DNA from: Taibaiella sp.
Lineage (GTDB): Bacteria > Bacteroidota > Bacteroidia > Chitinophagales > Chitinophagaceae
DNA length: 64,000 nucleotides
Assembly: GCA_013815385.1 (NCBI GenBank)
Contig: JACDGL010000002.1
Span: forward strand, 248,001 to 312,000
Direction of reading: 5' to 3'
A model generated the notes under the pieces. The model was not told the origin of the DNA. It searched no databases and was given only the letters and a program-made list of their open reading frames with translations. Position 1 is the stretch's first letter. The number at the start of each line of letters is the position of its first letter. Position numbers and translations under genes: made by a program. Shown here piece by piece: positions 17,373 to 28,821 of this stretch.

Positions 17373-17400
17373 AAACAGGCTGCCTAAAGGCAGCCTGTTT
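17373..17400 (-). terminator. Rho-independent terminator after TPR gene
   Basis: Perfect 12-bp stem AAACAGGCTGCC / GGCAGCCTGTTT with loop TAAA. On the minus strand it is followed by TTGTTTTTATG. It closes the TPR transcript before the hydrolase operon begins. Confidence 0.88.
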
Positions 17401-17420
17401 ACTATCTATAAATATCCGGA

Positions 17421-19034
17421 TCATCTTGGCTTTGCAACAGGCTTTGTGTGAGCAGCAGGCTTAGGAGTGCCCGCTCGTTTTTCAATGCCCTCTATCTGCA
17501 GCATCAGTGCATCGCTGGGGTCTATTGCCCTTATTTTTTCTTCGTAATCCTTTATGTTCTCCTTATCGCTCTTGTTGTAGTAGTAGAGTAACAGGTACTC
17601 ATAGGCTATCTTCATATCGTTCTTCTTATCGTAGTTAGGGCCTACCTTATTGAGCCATTTAGTAAAGTAAGGAACCGCATCGCCTACTTTGGCTTCGTTA
17701 TCAATGGCTGCCTTTACGCGTGCATGCCAGTAGGTAGAGGAAGCCTCATCGGGGTACTTCTCCTCAAACTTTGCTGCTTTAGCATCGGCATTGACATAAT
17801 CCTTAGCGTAGAAATACATCACCACTCCCCAGAAATAATCAATAGCATGCGTTTCCGGATATTCGCTTATCAACCTGCTATACCACTCTGCGCTTTTTGA
17901 ATATTCCTTATTGTTCTTAAAGCTTTCCGCAATCTTCCGGTAAGCATCAGATTTATTGCGGCTTGTATCAATGACCACGCTTTTATTAAAGTAGTAGTTG
18001 GCAGAATCGTTCATGCCATTGGCGAGTAGAATATTAGCGTAGTTGAGGTAATCGAGCTGATATATCTTTTTAGGGTTCTGCTGTGCGAAATAAAGGCGCA
18101 CATTCTTCAACGCATTTACAGAATCGTGCGTTTCCAATTGACTATAAGCAAGTATGCCATTGAAACGTGGATTTTTCACACCCCTTGCCATCAACATATT
18201 AGCCTTATTAATCGCTTCTGAGTAGTGTTTGGACAGGAACAGGATATCCATGTAAGATGCCTCATCGTCCGGCGATTTATCAGACAGATCGTAGTATTTC
18301 TGGATGTTATTAAGCGCTGAATCGTAGTTGCCCACGAGCTCATATGCCAGCGCAAGATCGTGATAAGGAAGCGGATTAGCTGGATCAGTCATTTTTGCCT
18401 TGCTGTAATTTTCCAGTGCCAGGGGATAGTTCTTGGCTGCATACCACAAAGAGCCCATGTGTGTATAAGCAAATGTATTCTTCGGGTCTTTTGCTGCAAC
18501 GGCCTCGTAGCCATTTTCGGCATCGCCCCCATCCTGTATCTTTTCGTAGGCATCGCCCAGGCTCAGGCGCAGGTCTGCATTATCGTTGCCATCGAGCGCT
18601 TTTTTGTACCACTCAATAGCCTGCTGGATATTCTGCTGCGTATTGGCCTCATCAGAATAGGTGATGGCATCGGCTGCGTACTTCCATGGCTCCCATTCTT
18701 TCTTTTTGCCTTTGGCTGCCACTGCGGCGGCTATCTGTGTGCCCTGTGCCATATTTTTCTGCGCAAAAGCCACGCGCGCCAGCCCGGCCATATTTGCGAC
18801 ATCCTGGGGATACTTATTAAATGTAGCCTGTGCGCCATTAATATCGCCCTGCGCTAACTGAGACAGACCAAAATAATAATTAGCCAGCGCATTGCCGGGG
18901 GCAAGCGGCATCAATATTTTTTCAGCACTCTGGTAACGCTCGTACTTGTACATCTTCACCCCATCCTGGAGCGATTGCGCCTTTATGCCCAACGAAAGGA
19001 GTGAGGCGGCCATTATTAAGATCAGTTTTTTCAT
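17421..19034 (-). CDS. Exported tetratricopeptide-repeat protein
   Basis: A 537-residue protein with signal peptide (MKKLILIMAASLLSLGIKAQ) and many TPR-like helix pairs, e.g. AKNYPLALENYSKAKMTDPANPLPYHD and KEYSKSAEWYSRLISEYPETH, covering most of residues 20-510. It ends with a Pro/Lys-rich tail. A PstS-like protein gene lies 52 bp upstream; in many Bacteroidota such TPR and PstS-like genes follow tonB/exbD genes, but those are not here. It probably scaffolds a periplasmic complex. Confidence 0.8.
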   Translation of the reverse strand: MKKLILIMAASLLSLGIKAQSLQDGVKMYKYERYQSAEKILMPLAPGNALANYYFGLSQLAQGDINGAQATFNKYPQDVANMAGLARVAFAQKNMAQGTQIAAAVAAKGKKKEWEPWKYAADAITYSDEANTQQNIQQAIEWYKKALDGNDNADLRLSLGDAYEKIQDGGDAENGYEAVAAKDPKNTFAYTHMGSLWYAAKNYPLALENYSKAKMTDPANPLPYHDLALAYELVGNYDSALNNIQKYYDLSDKSPDDEASYMDILFLSKHYSEAINKANMLMARGVKNPRFNGILAYSQLETHDSVNALKNVRLYFAQQNPKKIYQLDYLNYANILLANGMNDSANYYFNKSVVIDTSRNKSDAYRKIAESFKNNKEYSKSAEWYSRLISEYPETHAIDYFWGVVMYFYAKDYVNADAKAAKFEEKYPDEASSTYWHARVKAAIDNEAKVGDAVPYFTKWLNKVGPNYDKKNDMKIAYEYLLLYYYNKSDKENIKDYEEKIRAIDPSDALMLQIEGIEKRAGTPKPAAHTKPVAKPR

Positions 19035-19086
19035 TTTGTTGTTTACCCTGTTTACGTAGAGTTTATATCTATACGATTATAATAGT

Positions 19087-19998
19087 TTACTGGTTGTTAA
19101 TAGAAGCATCCCTGATGATAATGCTCATCTTCAGCGGAAATAGCTGCGCATGGGCAAAAACCAACTGACCCCTGGGGCTTACCAAGAAATTGGCAAATCC
19201 CCGGCTGAGACCCAGGTAGCTATCGCGGTTTATGTAGTAGAGGTTCCGGGTGAGCGGGTACACCTTGAGCGCTATATATGCCTGGTAGGGCTGATAGAAC
19301 TGCTGTGCGCTATCGTTGCGAATAGAGACCACCTTTACCGTACGGATAAAAGCACCTGTGTTATTACTATCGGCAGCAGGATCACTTACATTGCTCATAC
19401 CTGTAAACCCGATAGCATCCGGATTCTTTGCTACATACTCCAATACTTCCTCATTACTCTTAGCTGCAAAAACATTGCCAGAAGGTTTTTGCCCACCCAT
19501 CAGCGAGTCCAATACATAGCGTACCGTACTGGAGCCCTGGTTATCGAACACTACTGTATATTTCTTTTTGTAGGTATTGCTGAGTATGCCCTTTAACTCA
19601 TTCATCCCCAAAAGGCTATCGGGCGATGCATTGTTAACAATAACGGCTATAGCATCCTTTGCCAGCGACTCAGAGCTAGGGGCTATCTGCTTCTGCTCAC
19701 AAAGCTGCTTCTCTGCCGCGGTCAACTGCCTTGTAACCAGGAGCAGATGCACTTTACCATCGAAGAAATCCCTGAAACAATCTGCTTCCGCCTCGTAACG
19801 TATGTGCACATGCGCATCGGGGAGGCTGCTATCGAACACCTTGAGTTGCTGCTCTATTACGGGCTTGTACGTTTCATCGGCAGCTATCTCTATAGTACCC
19901 GTACTTAAGGTATCAGCAGGATGATGTGTATCATCAGTGCACGATGCTAGGGACAGCATAATGAATGCAAGGAGCCATATGCCGTTTATCCGGTTCAT
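19087..19998 (-). CDS. PstS-like substrate-binding lipoprotein
   Basis: A periplasmic binding-fold lipoprotein of 303 residues from ATG 19998; the upstream in-frame TTG at 20019 is less likely. Lipobox LASC follows a short hydrophobic stretch. GTIEIAADETYKPVIEQQL and the segment YTVVFDNQGSSTVRYVLDSLM (phosphate-type S-S-T loop), then AIGFTGMSNV, follow PstS-family folds. It is separate from the true pst operon at 37-43 kb and pairs with a TPR gene downstream, so phosphate transport is not certain. Confidence 0.78.
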   Translation of the reverse strand: MNRINGIWLLAFIMLSLASCTDDTHHPADTLSTGTIEIAADETYKPVIEQQLKVFDSSLPDAHVHIRYEAEADCFRDFFDGKVHLLLVTRQLTAAEKQLCEQKQIAPSSESLAKDAIAVIVNNASPDSLLGMNELKGILSNTYKKKYTVVFDNQGSSTVRYVLDSLMGGQKPSGNVFAAKSNEEVLEYVAKNPDAIGFTGMSNVSDPAADSNNTGAFIRTVKVVSIRNDSAQQFYQPYQAYIALKVYPLTRNLYYINRDSYLGLSRGFANFLVSPRGQLVFAHAQLFPLKMSIIIRDASINNQ

Positions 19999-20072
19999 AA
20001 AGGAGTGCAATTTTACCAATTATTTGAAAAAAATGTAGTTTGTTCAGTTGGGTTGTAACAATAATTTAACAG

Positions 20073-20342
20073 CTAGTCGGCTGCAGTATCATCCGGATTA
20101 AGCGCTTCCAGACGTTTCCTTTTTATCTGGTTCCATGCGCGTACTATCCGGAAGAGCCCGTAAGCAATTAATATGCCCCCAAGCGTGTATGCCAATGAGC
20201 CTGACAATACTATTGTACCAAAGTACTTTACATAAATAGTGAGACAGCCGATAACTATATACAGCACACCCATTCCAATATCCACACCAGAGCGGATGTT
20301 ACCATAAGGGCGCTCGCCTGTGCGCCGGTTGTCTATACTCAT
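20073..20342 (-). CDS. Small membrane protein
   Basis: An 89-residue protein with a polar N-terminus, two hydrophobic segments (about 21-45 and 50-67) separated by a short turn, and a basic C-terminus (NQIKRKRLEAL). I recognise no family with certainty. It lies between the PstS-like lipoprotein and a lipoprotein gene, all leftward, and may be co-transcribed. Confidence 0.65.
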   Translation of the reverse strand: MSIDNRRTGERPYGNIRSGVDIGMGVLYIVIGCLTIYVKYFGTIVLSGSLAYTLGGILIAYGLFRIVRAWNQIKRKRLEALNPDDTAAD

Positions 20343-20412
20343 AGAAAACTGTTGTTATATAAAACGCAAAGGTGCAGAAAAAATTTTGTGGTTAGCACTG
20401 TAATTGCAGATA

Positions 20413-21294
20413 CTACACCGGCATATCCAGCCGTAGCTGTTTCTGGTAGGTTTTGCCATTAGGTGTTTTACCCTCTATCTTCCAGATGACGCTGCGCAGT
20501 ACCATAGTGAATGGTGGTTTGGTAATAGCATGAACCCGGTGAATGCTATTGAGCCACACCGCCTGGTGGCGCCTGCTGATGCGGTGGGTACGCATAGCCC
20601 GCTCTACCCCCCTGCGTATCTCGTTAGCAGAAGCCTGCGGACGCTGCAGGTGCTTACTATCGAGCCCGGTAATGGGATAATTATTGCCACTACCTTTTAT
20701 AGGTTGCCAGTCGGTAGTACTGCTAAGCGCATCGATCGGCATGGCATCCCCATCGTCGTTGGTAAGGACTACTGTGGTCTGGTAACGCTGTGATATCCTG
20801 GTAATGCTGCTGTTATTTACCTGTAGCTTATCGCCATTCAGGTACCCGCTGACCATCTGGTAGGTAGCGCCATTGTTTCTGATAGGGTTGCCCCTGGGCG
20901 CTTTGGTTACTATATCGGGAATGAAAACGGTTACTTCATTGAACGGAACTGTCAACCCTTTGCCAGAGGCTGGTGGGGCCGGCTGGGTAACTGCCGCTAT
21001 CTGTTTCGCCTTTTCGGTAGCAGCGGGTCCAGGCTCTGCTGTAGCCGGTTGCGGATTTTCTGCCTGTGCCTTGGCAGTGGTATCATCGGCCGCTTCGGGG
21101 TTGGCAGCAGGTATATTGGGGTTAAAGTCCTTTACAAGATCCCGGAGGTTATCGCTATCGCCCTCAGTAATAATAGATGCTGAATCGCCCAGCGAAATAG
21201 GATGCTTTGCCACGGTGCCCCCTGTATAATTGCACGCGCTGAATAATACAGCCAGTAGCGCAGGTATCAACAGGTAAGGAAAACGATTCTTCAT
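20413..21294 (-). CDS. Hypothetical lipoprotein with Ala/Pro-rich linker
   Basis: A 293-residue protein starting at ATG 21294 (an open frame continues to 21309). Lipobox FSAC at about Cys21. Residues ~50-105 are a low-complexity Ala/Pro/Glu/Thr linker, followed by a ~180-residue domain with FNEVTVFIPDIVTKAP and a basic end. No family recognised; the linker suggests a domain held away from the membrane. Confidence 0.65.
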   Translation of the reverse strand: MKNRFPYLLIPALLAVLFSACNYTGGTVAKHPISLGDSASIITEGDSDNLRDLVKDFNPNIPAANPEAADDTTAKAQAENPQPATAEPGPAATEKAKQIAAVTQPAPPASGKGLTVPFNEVTVFIPDIVTKAPRGNPIRNNGATYQMVSGYLNGDKLQVNNSSITRISQRYQTTVVLTNDDGDAMPIDALSSTTDWQPIKGSGNNYPITGLDSKHLQRPQASANEIRRGVERAMRTHRISRRHQAVWLNSIHRVHAITKPPFTMVLRSVIWKIEGKTPNGKTYQKQLRLDMPV

Positions 21295-21323
21295 AAATAT
21301 GGTTCGCACACGAAAATATAAAA

Positions 21324-23303
21324 TTAATAGCTTAATAACTGCTGTACCCTTTCGTGGAGCCTGCTTTTTGCCATAAAGTTTTGCTCCAGCTCTATAGCAA
21401 AGGGTATGGGGGTATCAAGCCCCGCGCACCGGAGTACCGGCGCATCGAGGCTGCTGAAGCAATGCTCACCAATCCATGCCGCCAGCTCACCGCCTATACC
21501 ACCGGTAAGGGTAGCCTCGTGCAGCAGCAGTACTTTGCCGGTGCGCTCCACGCATTGGCGTATGGATTCGTAGTCTAATGGCAGCAACGTTCTGAGGTCG
21601 AGTATGGTTATGCCGACATCTGTATGCTGTGCAGCATACTCCATAGCCCAGTGTACACCCATGCCGTAGGTAATAATGCTGATATCATCGCCATCCTGCA
21701 CCCAGCGTGCCTTGCCTATTTCTGTAGTATAATAGTCATCGGGCACGGGGCCGCTGATGCTGCGATAGAGCGCCTTATGCTCGAAGAAGAGCACGGGGTT
21801 GGGGTCTTCAATAGCCGCCAGCATAAGCCCCTTCGCATCCTCGGGGGTAGATGGGTACACCACCTTAAGGCCTGGCGTGTGGACAAACCACGCCTCGATG
21901 CTCTGAGAGTGGAAGGGCCCTGCGCCTACCCCACCGCCTGTAGGCATACGAATGACCACGTCGGCGTTCTGCCCCCAGCGGTAATGTATCTTGGCGAGGT
22001 TATTAATTATCTGGTTGAAGCCTACCGTTACAAAATCGGAGAACTGCATTTCCATCATGGCTTTATATCCCTTTATTGATAAGCCAAGTGCTGTACCTAC
22101 TATGGCGCTCTCGCAAAGCGGGGTATTGCGTACCCGCTCCTTACCAAACTGCTGCACAAAACCTTCTGTGACTTTAAAAGCGCCACCATACTCCGCTATA
22201 TCCTGCCCCATGAGCACCAGGTTAGGGTGGCGCTCCATAGCATTGCGCAGCCCATCGCTGATGGCATTAATAAGCTTTTTCTCCGTCTTCGATCTGCCTG
22301 AGGGTTTTACCGGCTTTGCGGCATAAGGGGCATATACATCGCCGACCTCCTCTTCTATATCGGGTATTATCGGCGGTGTGGCAAAGCCCTTTTCCAGCCC
22401 GGCTTCTATCTCCTTTTGTATCTTATTGCGTATCTCTTCTTTTTTATAGCTGGAAAGGATAAAGCTCTTTTCAAGAAAATCCTCATAATTGGCTAACGGG
22501 TCTTTGGTTGCCCATTCTTCAAACAACTCCTTAGGTATGTACTTTATCCCGCTCGCCTCCTCGTGGCCACGCATGCGGAAGGTCATACATTCTATGAGTA
22601 TCGGTTTCTGCTCGGTAATACAATATTCGCGTGCGGCTGATATGGTGCGGTAAACCTCCAGTATGTTATTGCCATCTATGGTCATGCCCTTCATACCATA
22701 GCCTTTGGCTTTGTCGGCCAGGTGCTCACAAACAAATTGCTCATTTACCGGTGTGCTGAGCCCGTAACCATTATTCTCTATCAGGAAGATGACCGGCAGG
22801 CCCCATACAGCAGCCACATTCAATGCCTCGTGGAAATCACCCTCACTGGTACCGCCGTCGCCACTAAATGCCAGTGCTACTTTTTGTTCGTTCTTCAGCC
22901 TGTGTGCCAGTGCTATGCCATCGGCAATAGCGAGCTGTGGCCCCAGGTGCGATATCATGCCGCATATATGGTATTCGTTAGCGCCAAAGTGAAAGGAACG
23001 TTCCCTGCCCTTGCTGAAACCTTCCTTACGGCCCTGCCATTGCATAAAGAGCTTATCGAAAGGCATTTTGCGGGCGGTAAATACACCAAGATTGCGGTGC
23101 AGGGGCATTATGTACTCGTCGCTATCCATAGCCATTGTAGCGCCTACTGCTATTGCCTCCTGACCTATGCCGCTGAACCACTTACTGATGCGGCCCTGGC
23201 GCAGCAGCACCAGCATCTTCTCCTCTATCATACGGGGGCGTACGAGCTCTGTGTACAGATCCATCAAAAGCTCATCAGAAAAACCACTCGCGTTAAATTG
23301 CAT
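21324..23303 (-). CDS. 2-oxoacid dehydrogenase E1, fused alpha and beta subunits
   Basis: Thiamine-diphosphate dependent decarboxylase of a branched-chain 2-oxoacid or pyruvate dehydrogenase complex. The alpha half (about 1-330 from this start) has GGTSEGDF preceded by GDG, and IENNGYGLST, the ThDP-binding G-D-G...N-N motif. The beta half (about 340-659) has MGQDIAEYGGAFKVTEGF, the EMQFSDF region and a transketolase C-domain (ILDLRTLLPLDYESI). I use ATG 23303; the frame runs on to a TTG at 23327. Such fusions are common in Bacteroidota. No E2 or E3 genes are nearby, so substrate is unassigned. Confidence 0.93.
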   Translation of the reverse strand: MQFNASGFSDELLMDLYTELVRPRMIEEKMLVLLRQGRISKWFSGIGQEAIAVGATMAMDSDEYIMPLHRNLGVFTARKMPFDKLFMQWQGRKEGFSKGRERSFHFGANEYHICGMISHLGPQLAIADGIALAHRLKNEQKVALAFSGDGGTSEGDFHEALNVAAVWGLPVIFLIENNGYGLSTPVNEQFVCEHLADKAKGYGMKGMTIDGNNILEVYRTISAAREYCITEQKPILIECMTFRMRGHEEASGIKYIPKELFEEWATKDPLANYEDFLEKSFILSSYKKEEIRNKIQKEIEAGLEKGFATPPIIPDIEEEVGDVYAPYAAKPVKPSGRSKTEKKLINAISDGLRNAMERHPNLVLMGQDIAEYGGAFKVTEGFVQQFGKERVRNTPLCESAIVGTALGLSIKGYKAMMEMQFSDFVTVGFNQIINNLAKIHYRWGQNADVVIRMPTGGGVGAGPFHSQSIEAWFVHTPGLKVVYPSTPEDAKGLMLAAIEDPNPVLFFEHKALYRSISGPVPDDYYTTEIGKARWVQDGDDISIITYGMGVHWAMEYAAQHTDVGITILDLRTLLPLDYESIRQCVERTGKVLLLHEATLTGGIGGELAAWIGEHCFSSLDAPVLRCAGLDTPIPFAIELEQNFMAKSRLHERVQQLLSY

Positions 23304-23468
23304 AGAGGAAATGATTTGGGAGGACAAAAGTAAACTTAATTGGCTAATGGGTTTATAGCCTATATCCTTAAAATCCGGCTACGTTATTGTATCAGACCAC
23401 TCATAAATTCTAATTTAATTAGAATACTTTAGCGATGCATTTTCTTACCTATCAAAAAAATAAACGCA

Positions 23469-23806
23469 ATGGACGCACAAAAAATAGATATGTACCTGAT
23501 GGCGAATGCCAAGTTTTTTGAAGGCCACAGATCCCTTACATTCACGACCAGCTAGCAAAAATGGATGAGTCAAAGCTGCCAACGCTATATTCTATGGAGC
23601 TGAAAGACCCAACAATCTTACTCATCATATCGGTGCTGGTTGGGAGCCTTGGCGTAGACCGCTTCATGCTAGGAGAAACCGGGCTGGGGATAGCCAAACT
23701 GCTTACCTGCGGTGGGTTCGGCATCTGGGCCATTGTAGATTGGTTTACTGTAATGACCCGCACACGGCAACAAAATATTCAGAAGCTGCAACGATACGTG
23801 TTTTAA
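23469..23806 (+). pseudogene. TM2-domain membrane protein, interrupted by a one-base frameshift
   Basis: The frame from ATG 23469 encodes MDAQKIDMYLMANAKFFEGH, a typical start of Bacteroidota TM2 proteins, but soon stops. The frame shifted by one base continues as PQIPYIHDQLAKMDESKLP and then the TM2 domain (ILLIISVLVGSLGVDRFMLG, GIAKLLTCGGFGIWAIVDW) to 23806. One base appears to be missing near 23523-23530 (for example a C in GGCCAC). An intact frame from ATG 23561 still encodes the two-helix TM2 part (81 residues). It could be a real lesion or an assembly error. Confidence 0.7.
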
Positions 23807-23809
23807 TAT

Positions 23810-24211
23810 ATGGGTTTCCGCAAGCCATATATGCTGTATTATGCTACCCCAGTTGGGTATATATGGCTACTGCTCAACAGGCTGGTACCCGATACGCATT
23901 GGGATGTGTGCCTCTTTCACCGTATTACCGGGCTACCATGCCCATCGTGCGGCATTACCCGCTCGGTGCTGGCAATAAGCACGGGGAACTTTGCCGATGC
24001 ATGGCTGTATAATCCCCTTGGCTACATTGTTGCTTTTTTACTAATAGCTATCCCTGTATGGGGATTCGCTGATGTTTTGCACAAGAGCCATACCCTGTAT
24101 GCCTGTTACAAACATACGGAAATATTGCTGTGCAAGCGTATTGTGGCTATCCCCTTAGTACTGCTTGCAGGTGCAAACTGGGCATGGAGCATCTATAAAT
24201 ATGCGGTATAA
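23810..24211 (+). CDS. DUF2752 family membrane protein
   Basis: A 133-residue membrane protein with the DUF2752 signature [14 protein letters not shown] followed by [18 protein letters not shown]; three hydrophobic segments. Starts 4 bp after the TM2 stop codon and is probably co-transcribed with it, a common pairing in Bacteroidota. Function unknown. Confidence 0.88.
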   Translation: MGFRKPYMLYYATPVGYIWLLLNRLVPDTHWDVCLFHRITGLPCPSCGITRSVLAISTGNFADAWLYNPLGYIVAFLLIAIPVWGFADVLHKSHTLYACYKHTEILLCKRIVAIPLVLLAGANWAWSIYKYAV

Positions 24212-24254
24212 ATTACCCCTCACTTAGCTACGCAAGCAGTAGACCATGGTGCAG

Positions 24255-24545
24255 TTATTTGTGGTACATATTGCAGATAACCTCTGATAGTACATGCTCT
24301 ATTTCCATGAGCTCTATCGGTATCTCCTTTACGTACTTCTTTATCTTAAAAGTATCTGTATCACAGTCGAACCGCAACTCAATCTCGTGGATAGGCTGCT
24401 CTACATGACTACCCTTATCGCGCGCATGGGGCGAGAGGACATCTACATGATAGTAGGTCTCTTTATCTTCTTTTACTTGCCTCACCTTGCATTCGTATAT
24501 GCCCTGGCGGCCGGATACATTGAATGAAATCACCTTGTGGTTCAT
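24255..24545 (-). CDS. Hypothetical small protein
   Basis: A 96-residue acidic soluble protein, MNHKVISFNVSGRQGIYECKV..., with alternating strands and a C-terminal helix (EIPIELMEIEHVLSEVI). I do not recognise the family. Gene-like base use and an uninterrupted frame in an otherwise empty interval support it. Convergent with the DUF2752 gene. Confidence 0.6.
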   Translation of the reverse strand: MNHKVISFNVSGRQGIYECKVRQVKEDKETYYHVDVLSPHARDKGSHVEQPIHEIELRFDCDTDTFKIKKYVKEIPIELMEIEHVLSEVICNMYHK

Positions 24546-24679
24546 GGTACAAATTTATGTTATTGCCTATATAGCAACAGCTAATGTGGTTTGACAATAT
24601 AAAATATTTTGATCCTTATACTTACATTGCTTCAACATCTAAAAGCGTAAAAAATCGTACCCTTACGTAGGGCTGAAAA

Positions 24680-24709
24680 TTAACTGCCACCCGTTCGGGT
24701 GGCAGTTAA
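24680..24709 (-). terminator. Rho-independent terminator after SnoaL-like gene
   Basis: Perfect 13-bp stem TTAACTGCCACCC / GGGTGGCAGTTAA with loop GTTC. The minus strand continues TTTTC after the stem. It lies 26 bp downstream of the stop of the gene at 24735-25094. Confidence 0.9.
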
Positions 24710-24734
24710 TGCTTTTTATATTTACCCGGCTAGC

Positions 24735-25094
24735 CTACATAAAAAATTGCTCAGAAACAATTTTTCCATCCTTTACCTGGTACACACATAGTTCATTCAT
24801 TGATGAACGTTCCTTTCCTTTCATTGTCATATCCATATTCATTACAAACGCAATGGTATTGTTCACGATCAAAGGTTCGGACACCGAGCCTCCGTGCACT
24901 TCTTCTACCATTGAATTAAACTTTTTCCCTTTTTCAATGATCGCGTCGAGGCCTTTTGTTTCCTTATCAAAATCCGGACTGGCGTATGGCTCAAGACTAA
25001 CCACGTCGTTCGCGTATAGTTCTTTTTGCGCGTCTTCAAATTTGCCCTGGCGGCAAAGGTCTGCAAGACGATCGGCGATTTGCTGTGTTGTCAT
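24735..25094 (-). CDS. SnoaL/NTF2-like protein
   Basis: A 119-residue protein with the cone-shaped NTF2/SnoaL pattern: first helix MTTQQIADRLADLCRQGKFED, then ANDVVSLEPY, a helix with KGLDAIIEKGKKFNSMVEE, and strands SEPLIVNNTIAFVMNMDMT and LCVYQVKDGKIVSEQFF. Such proteins are often small enzymes or ligand binders; no specific activity can be read. Monocistronic between an empty upstream region and a strong terminator. Confidence 0.78.
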   Translation of the reverse strand: MTTQQIADRLADLCRQGKFEDAQKELYANDVVSLEPYASPDFDKETKGLDAIIEKGKKFNSMVEEVHGGSVSEPLIVNNTIAFVMNMDMTMKGKERSSMNELCVYQVKDGKIVSEQFFM

Positions 25095-27131
<2,037 letters not shown>

Positions 27132-27154
27132 CCGAGAGCGGGTTCTTTACCATT

Positions 27155-27670
27155 CTATTGCAACTCAAGATATTTTGATTGCAAGGCCAGGTTCATCATG
27201 CCTGCAAATAACTCCTTTCCGGTCTTTGTATCAAAGAAATGGATAAGGGCAAAGGTGTTGCGGTTATGGTCTTCGGCCGGCCCTGCTTCTGAGATTATCA
27301 CCTTTACCCTTTTATGCCGTTGTGTCTCTATATAGGCATGTCCCCGCATCAGCATAAATGCCCCTGCTTCCTTTTGCATAATGGGCTGCAGGCGGTTCAT
27401 GTATTCCATATCCCTCCCTTCTACCAGTTCCACCCCGTAAAGCTTGTTCTCATCAAGGCCGGAGGTGCTATCGGGATATAGAGTGGCATCTATCCGGTGC
27501 AGGTATTGCAGGGTGGTGTTAATATCTTTTATGGTAAAGAACAGATGAAACCCTTTGTAAACAAGATGCACCTGGGGCTTTTGCCACATATGCACCAGGT
27601 GTATAGTATGCTGCGCCCGGGCGGTGAAGGAAAATATAACCAGAAATAAAAAAGTGATGCGCTTTCTCAT
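27155..27670 (-). CDS. Hypothetical exported protein
   Basis: A 171-residue protein with signal peptide (MRKRITFLFLVIFSFTARAQ). The body contains HIHLVHMWQ-like and PGEEL-like short strands and a conserved-looking ALIHFFDTKTGKELFAGMMN segment. I recognise no family. Alone between pyrG and the divergent threonine aldolase gene. Confidence 0.6.
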   Translation of the reverse strand: MRKRITFLFLVIFSFTARAQHTIHLVHMWQKPQVHLVYKGFHLFFTIKDINTTLQYLHRIDATLYPDSTSGLDENKLYGVELVEGRDMEYMNRLQPIMQKEAGAFMLMRGHAYIETQRHKRVKVIISEAGPAEDHNRNTFALIHFFDTKTGKELFAGMMNLALQSKYLELQ

Positions 27671-27750
27671 ATAGGTTTGGCACTACTAAGCTAATAAGAA
27701 TAATGAACTGTTTTTGCCTAAAGCGGTTATAGCCTAATTTAGCTGCCGAT

Positions 27751-28776
27751 ATGAAAAGTTTTGCAAGTGATAACTACGCAGGTGTAATGCCTGAAATAAT
27801 GCAGGCTCTGCAAAAAGCCAATGACCAGCATGCCCGGTCTTACGGTGCTGATGAATTAACACAGAACACCATAAAGCTATTTAAAGAAGTGTTTGGCGCT
27901 GATGTAGCTGTGTACTTCGTTTTTAATGGCACGGGTGCCAATGTACTGAGCATCAGCAGTACCACGCAGTCTTACAACTCCGTACTGTGTGCTGATATAT
28001 CGCATATATACAATGATGAATCCTCTGCACCTGAAACATTTACCGGCTGCAGGTTTTTTCCCTTGCCCAGCAATATAAACGGGAAGCTGGATGTGGCTAC
28101 AGTAAAGGAGCGCCTGATAAGGAAGGGTGATATACACTACCCGCAAACAAAATTATTATCGCTGACGCAGACCACCGAATATGGCACTGTATATAGCGCT
28201 GACGAAATAAAAGCACTCACTGAGCTTGCGCATGATAACGGATTGTATGTGCATGTAGATGGTTCCAGATTCTTTAACGCCGCTGCCAGCCTTGGCTGTG
28301 GATTGAAAGAGATTAGCACCGATTGCGGTATAGATATACTATCGCTTGGGGGCACCAAGGCCGGGATGATGTTTGGAGAAGCTGTAGTAGTGTTTAATAA
28401 AGCGCTTAATGAACATATAGCCTACAAGCACAAACAAGTGATACAACTGGCATCTAAAACACGGTTCATAGCGGCACAGTTTGATGCCATGCTGCGCAAC
28501 GAACTATGGCAAAAGAGCGCGTTGCATAGCAATAAGATGGCGCAGCTGCTGTACCGGGAATTGCTGAAGCATGCTGAAGTAAAGATGACACGGCCTGTGC
28601 AGGCCAATGTTGTATTTGCAACAATACCTATTGAGTGGAATGAGCCACTGCAAGAGAAATTTCCCTTTTATGTATGGAAAGACCCTACCAATGAGGTGAG
28701 GCTGATGTGCGCCTTTGACACTACAGAAGAGGATATAGCGCTATTTGCAGGTGCCATAGAAAACATTAAGAAATAA
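27751..28776 (+). CDS. Low-specificity L-threonine aldolase
   Basis: PLP enzyme splitting threonine or allo-threonine to glycine and acetaldehyde. 341 residues with the fold-type I pattern: FASDNYAGVMPEIMQAL at the start, the VHVDGSRFFNAA aspartate, and the PLP lysine in LSLGGTKAGMMFGEAVV (Lys203). Close relatives include beta-eliminating amino-acid lyases, so the substrate is likely but not certain. Ends at a bidirectional terminator. Confidence 0.88.
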   Translation: MKSFASDNYAGVMPEIMQALQKANDQHARSYGADELTQNTIKLFKEVFGADVAVYFVFNGTGANVLSISSTTQSYNSVLCADISHIYNDESSAPETFTGCRFFPLPSNINGKLDVATVKERLIRKGDIHYPQTKLLSLTQTTEYGTVYSADEIKALTELAHDNGLYVHVDGSRFFNAAASLGCGLKEISTDCGIDILSLGGTKAGMMFGEAVVVFNKALNEHIAYKHKQVIQLASKTRFIAAQFDAMLRNELWQKSALHSNKMAQLLYRELLKHAEVKMTRPVQANVVFATIPIEWNEPLQEKFPFYVWKDPTNEVRLMCAFDTTEEDIALFAGAIENIKK

Positions 28777-28804
28777 AAAAGAGCTTCCCGAAAGAAGCTC
28801 TTTT
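28777..28804. terminator. Bidirectional terminator between convergent genes
   Basis: 11-bp perfect stem AAAAGAGCTTC / GAAGCTCTTTT, loop CCGAAA, with A-run on the left and T-run on the right. It overlaps the end of the aldolase gene and precedes the stop of the T9SS gene on the other strand. Confidence 0.88.
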
Positions 28805-28821
28805 AGTTCTATAATTTTCTA

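Noticed and set aside
22722-23333. 203-residue frame antisense to the E1 alpha half
   Set aside because: Exactly opposite the thiamine-binding region; shadow frame.
23514-23519. Programmed -1 frameshift on T6 in the TM2 gene
   Set aside because: Slipping back one base at the run yields an immediate TGA, so it cannot join the two parts.
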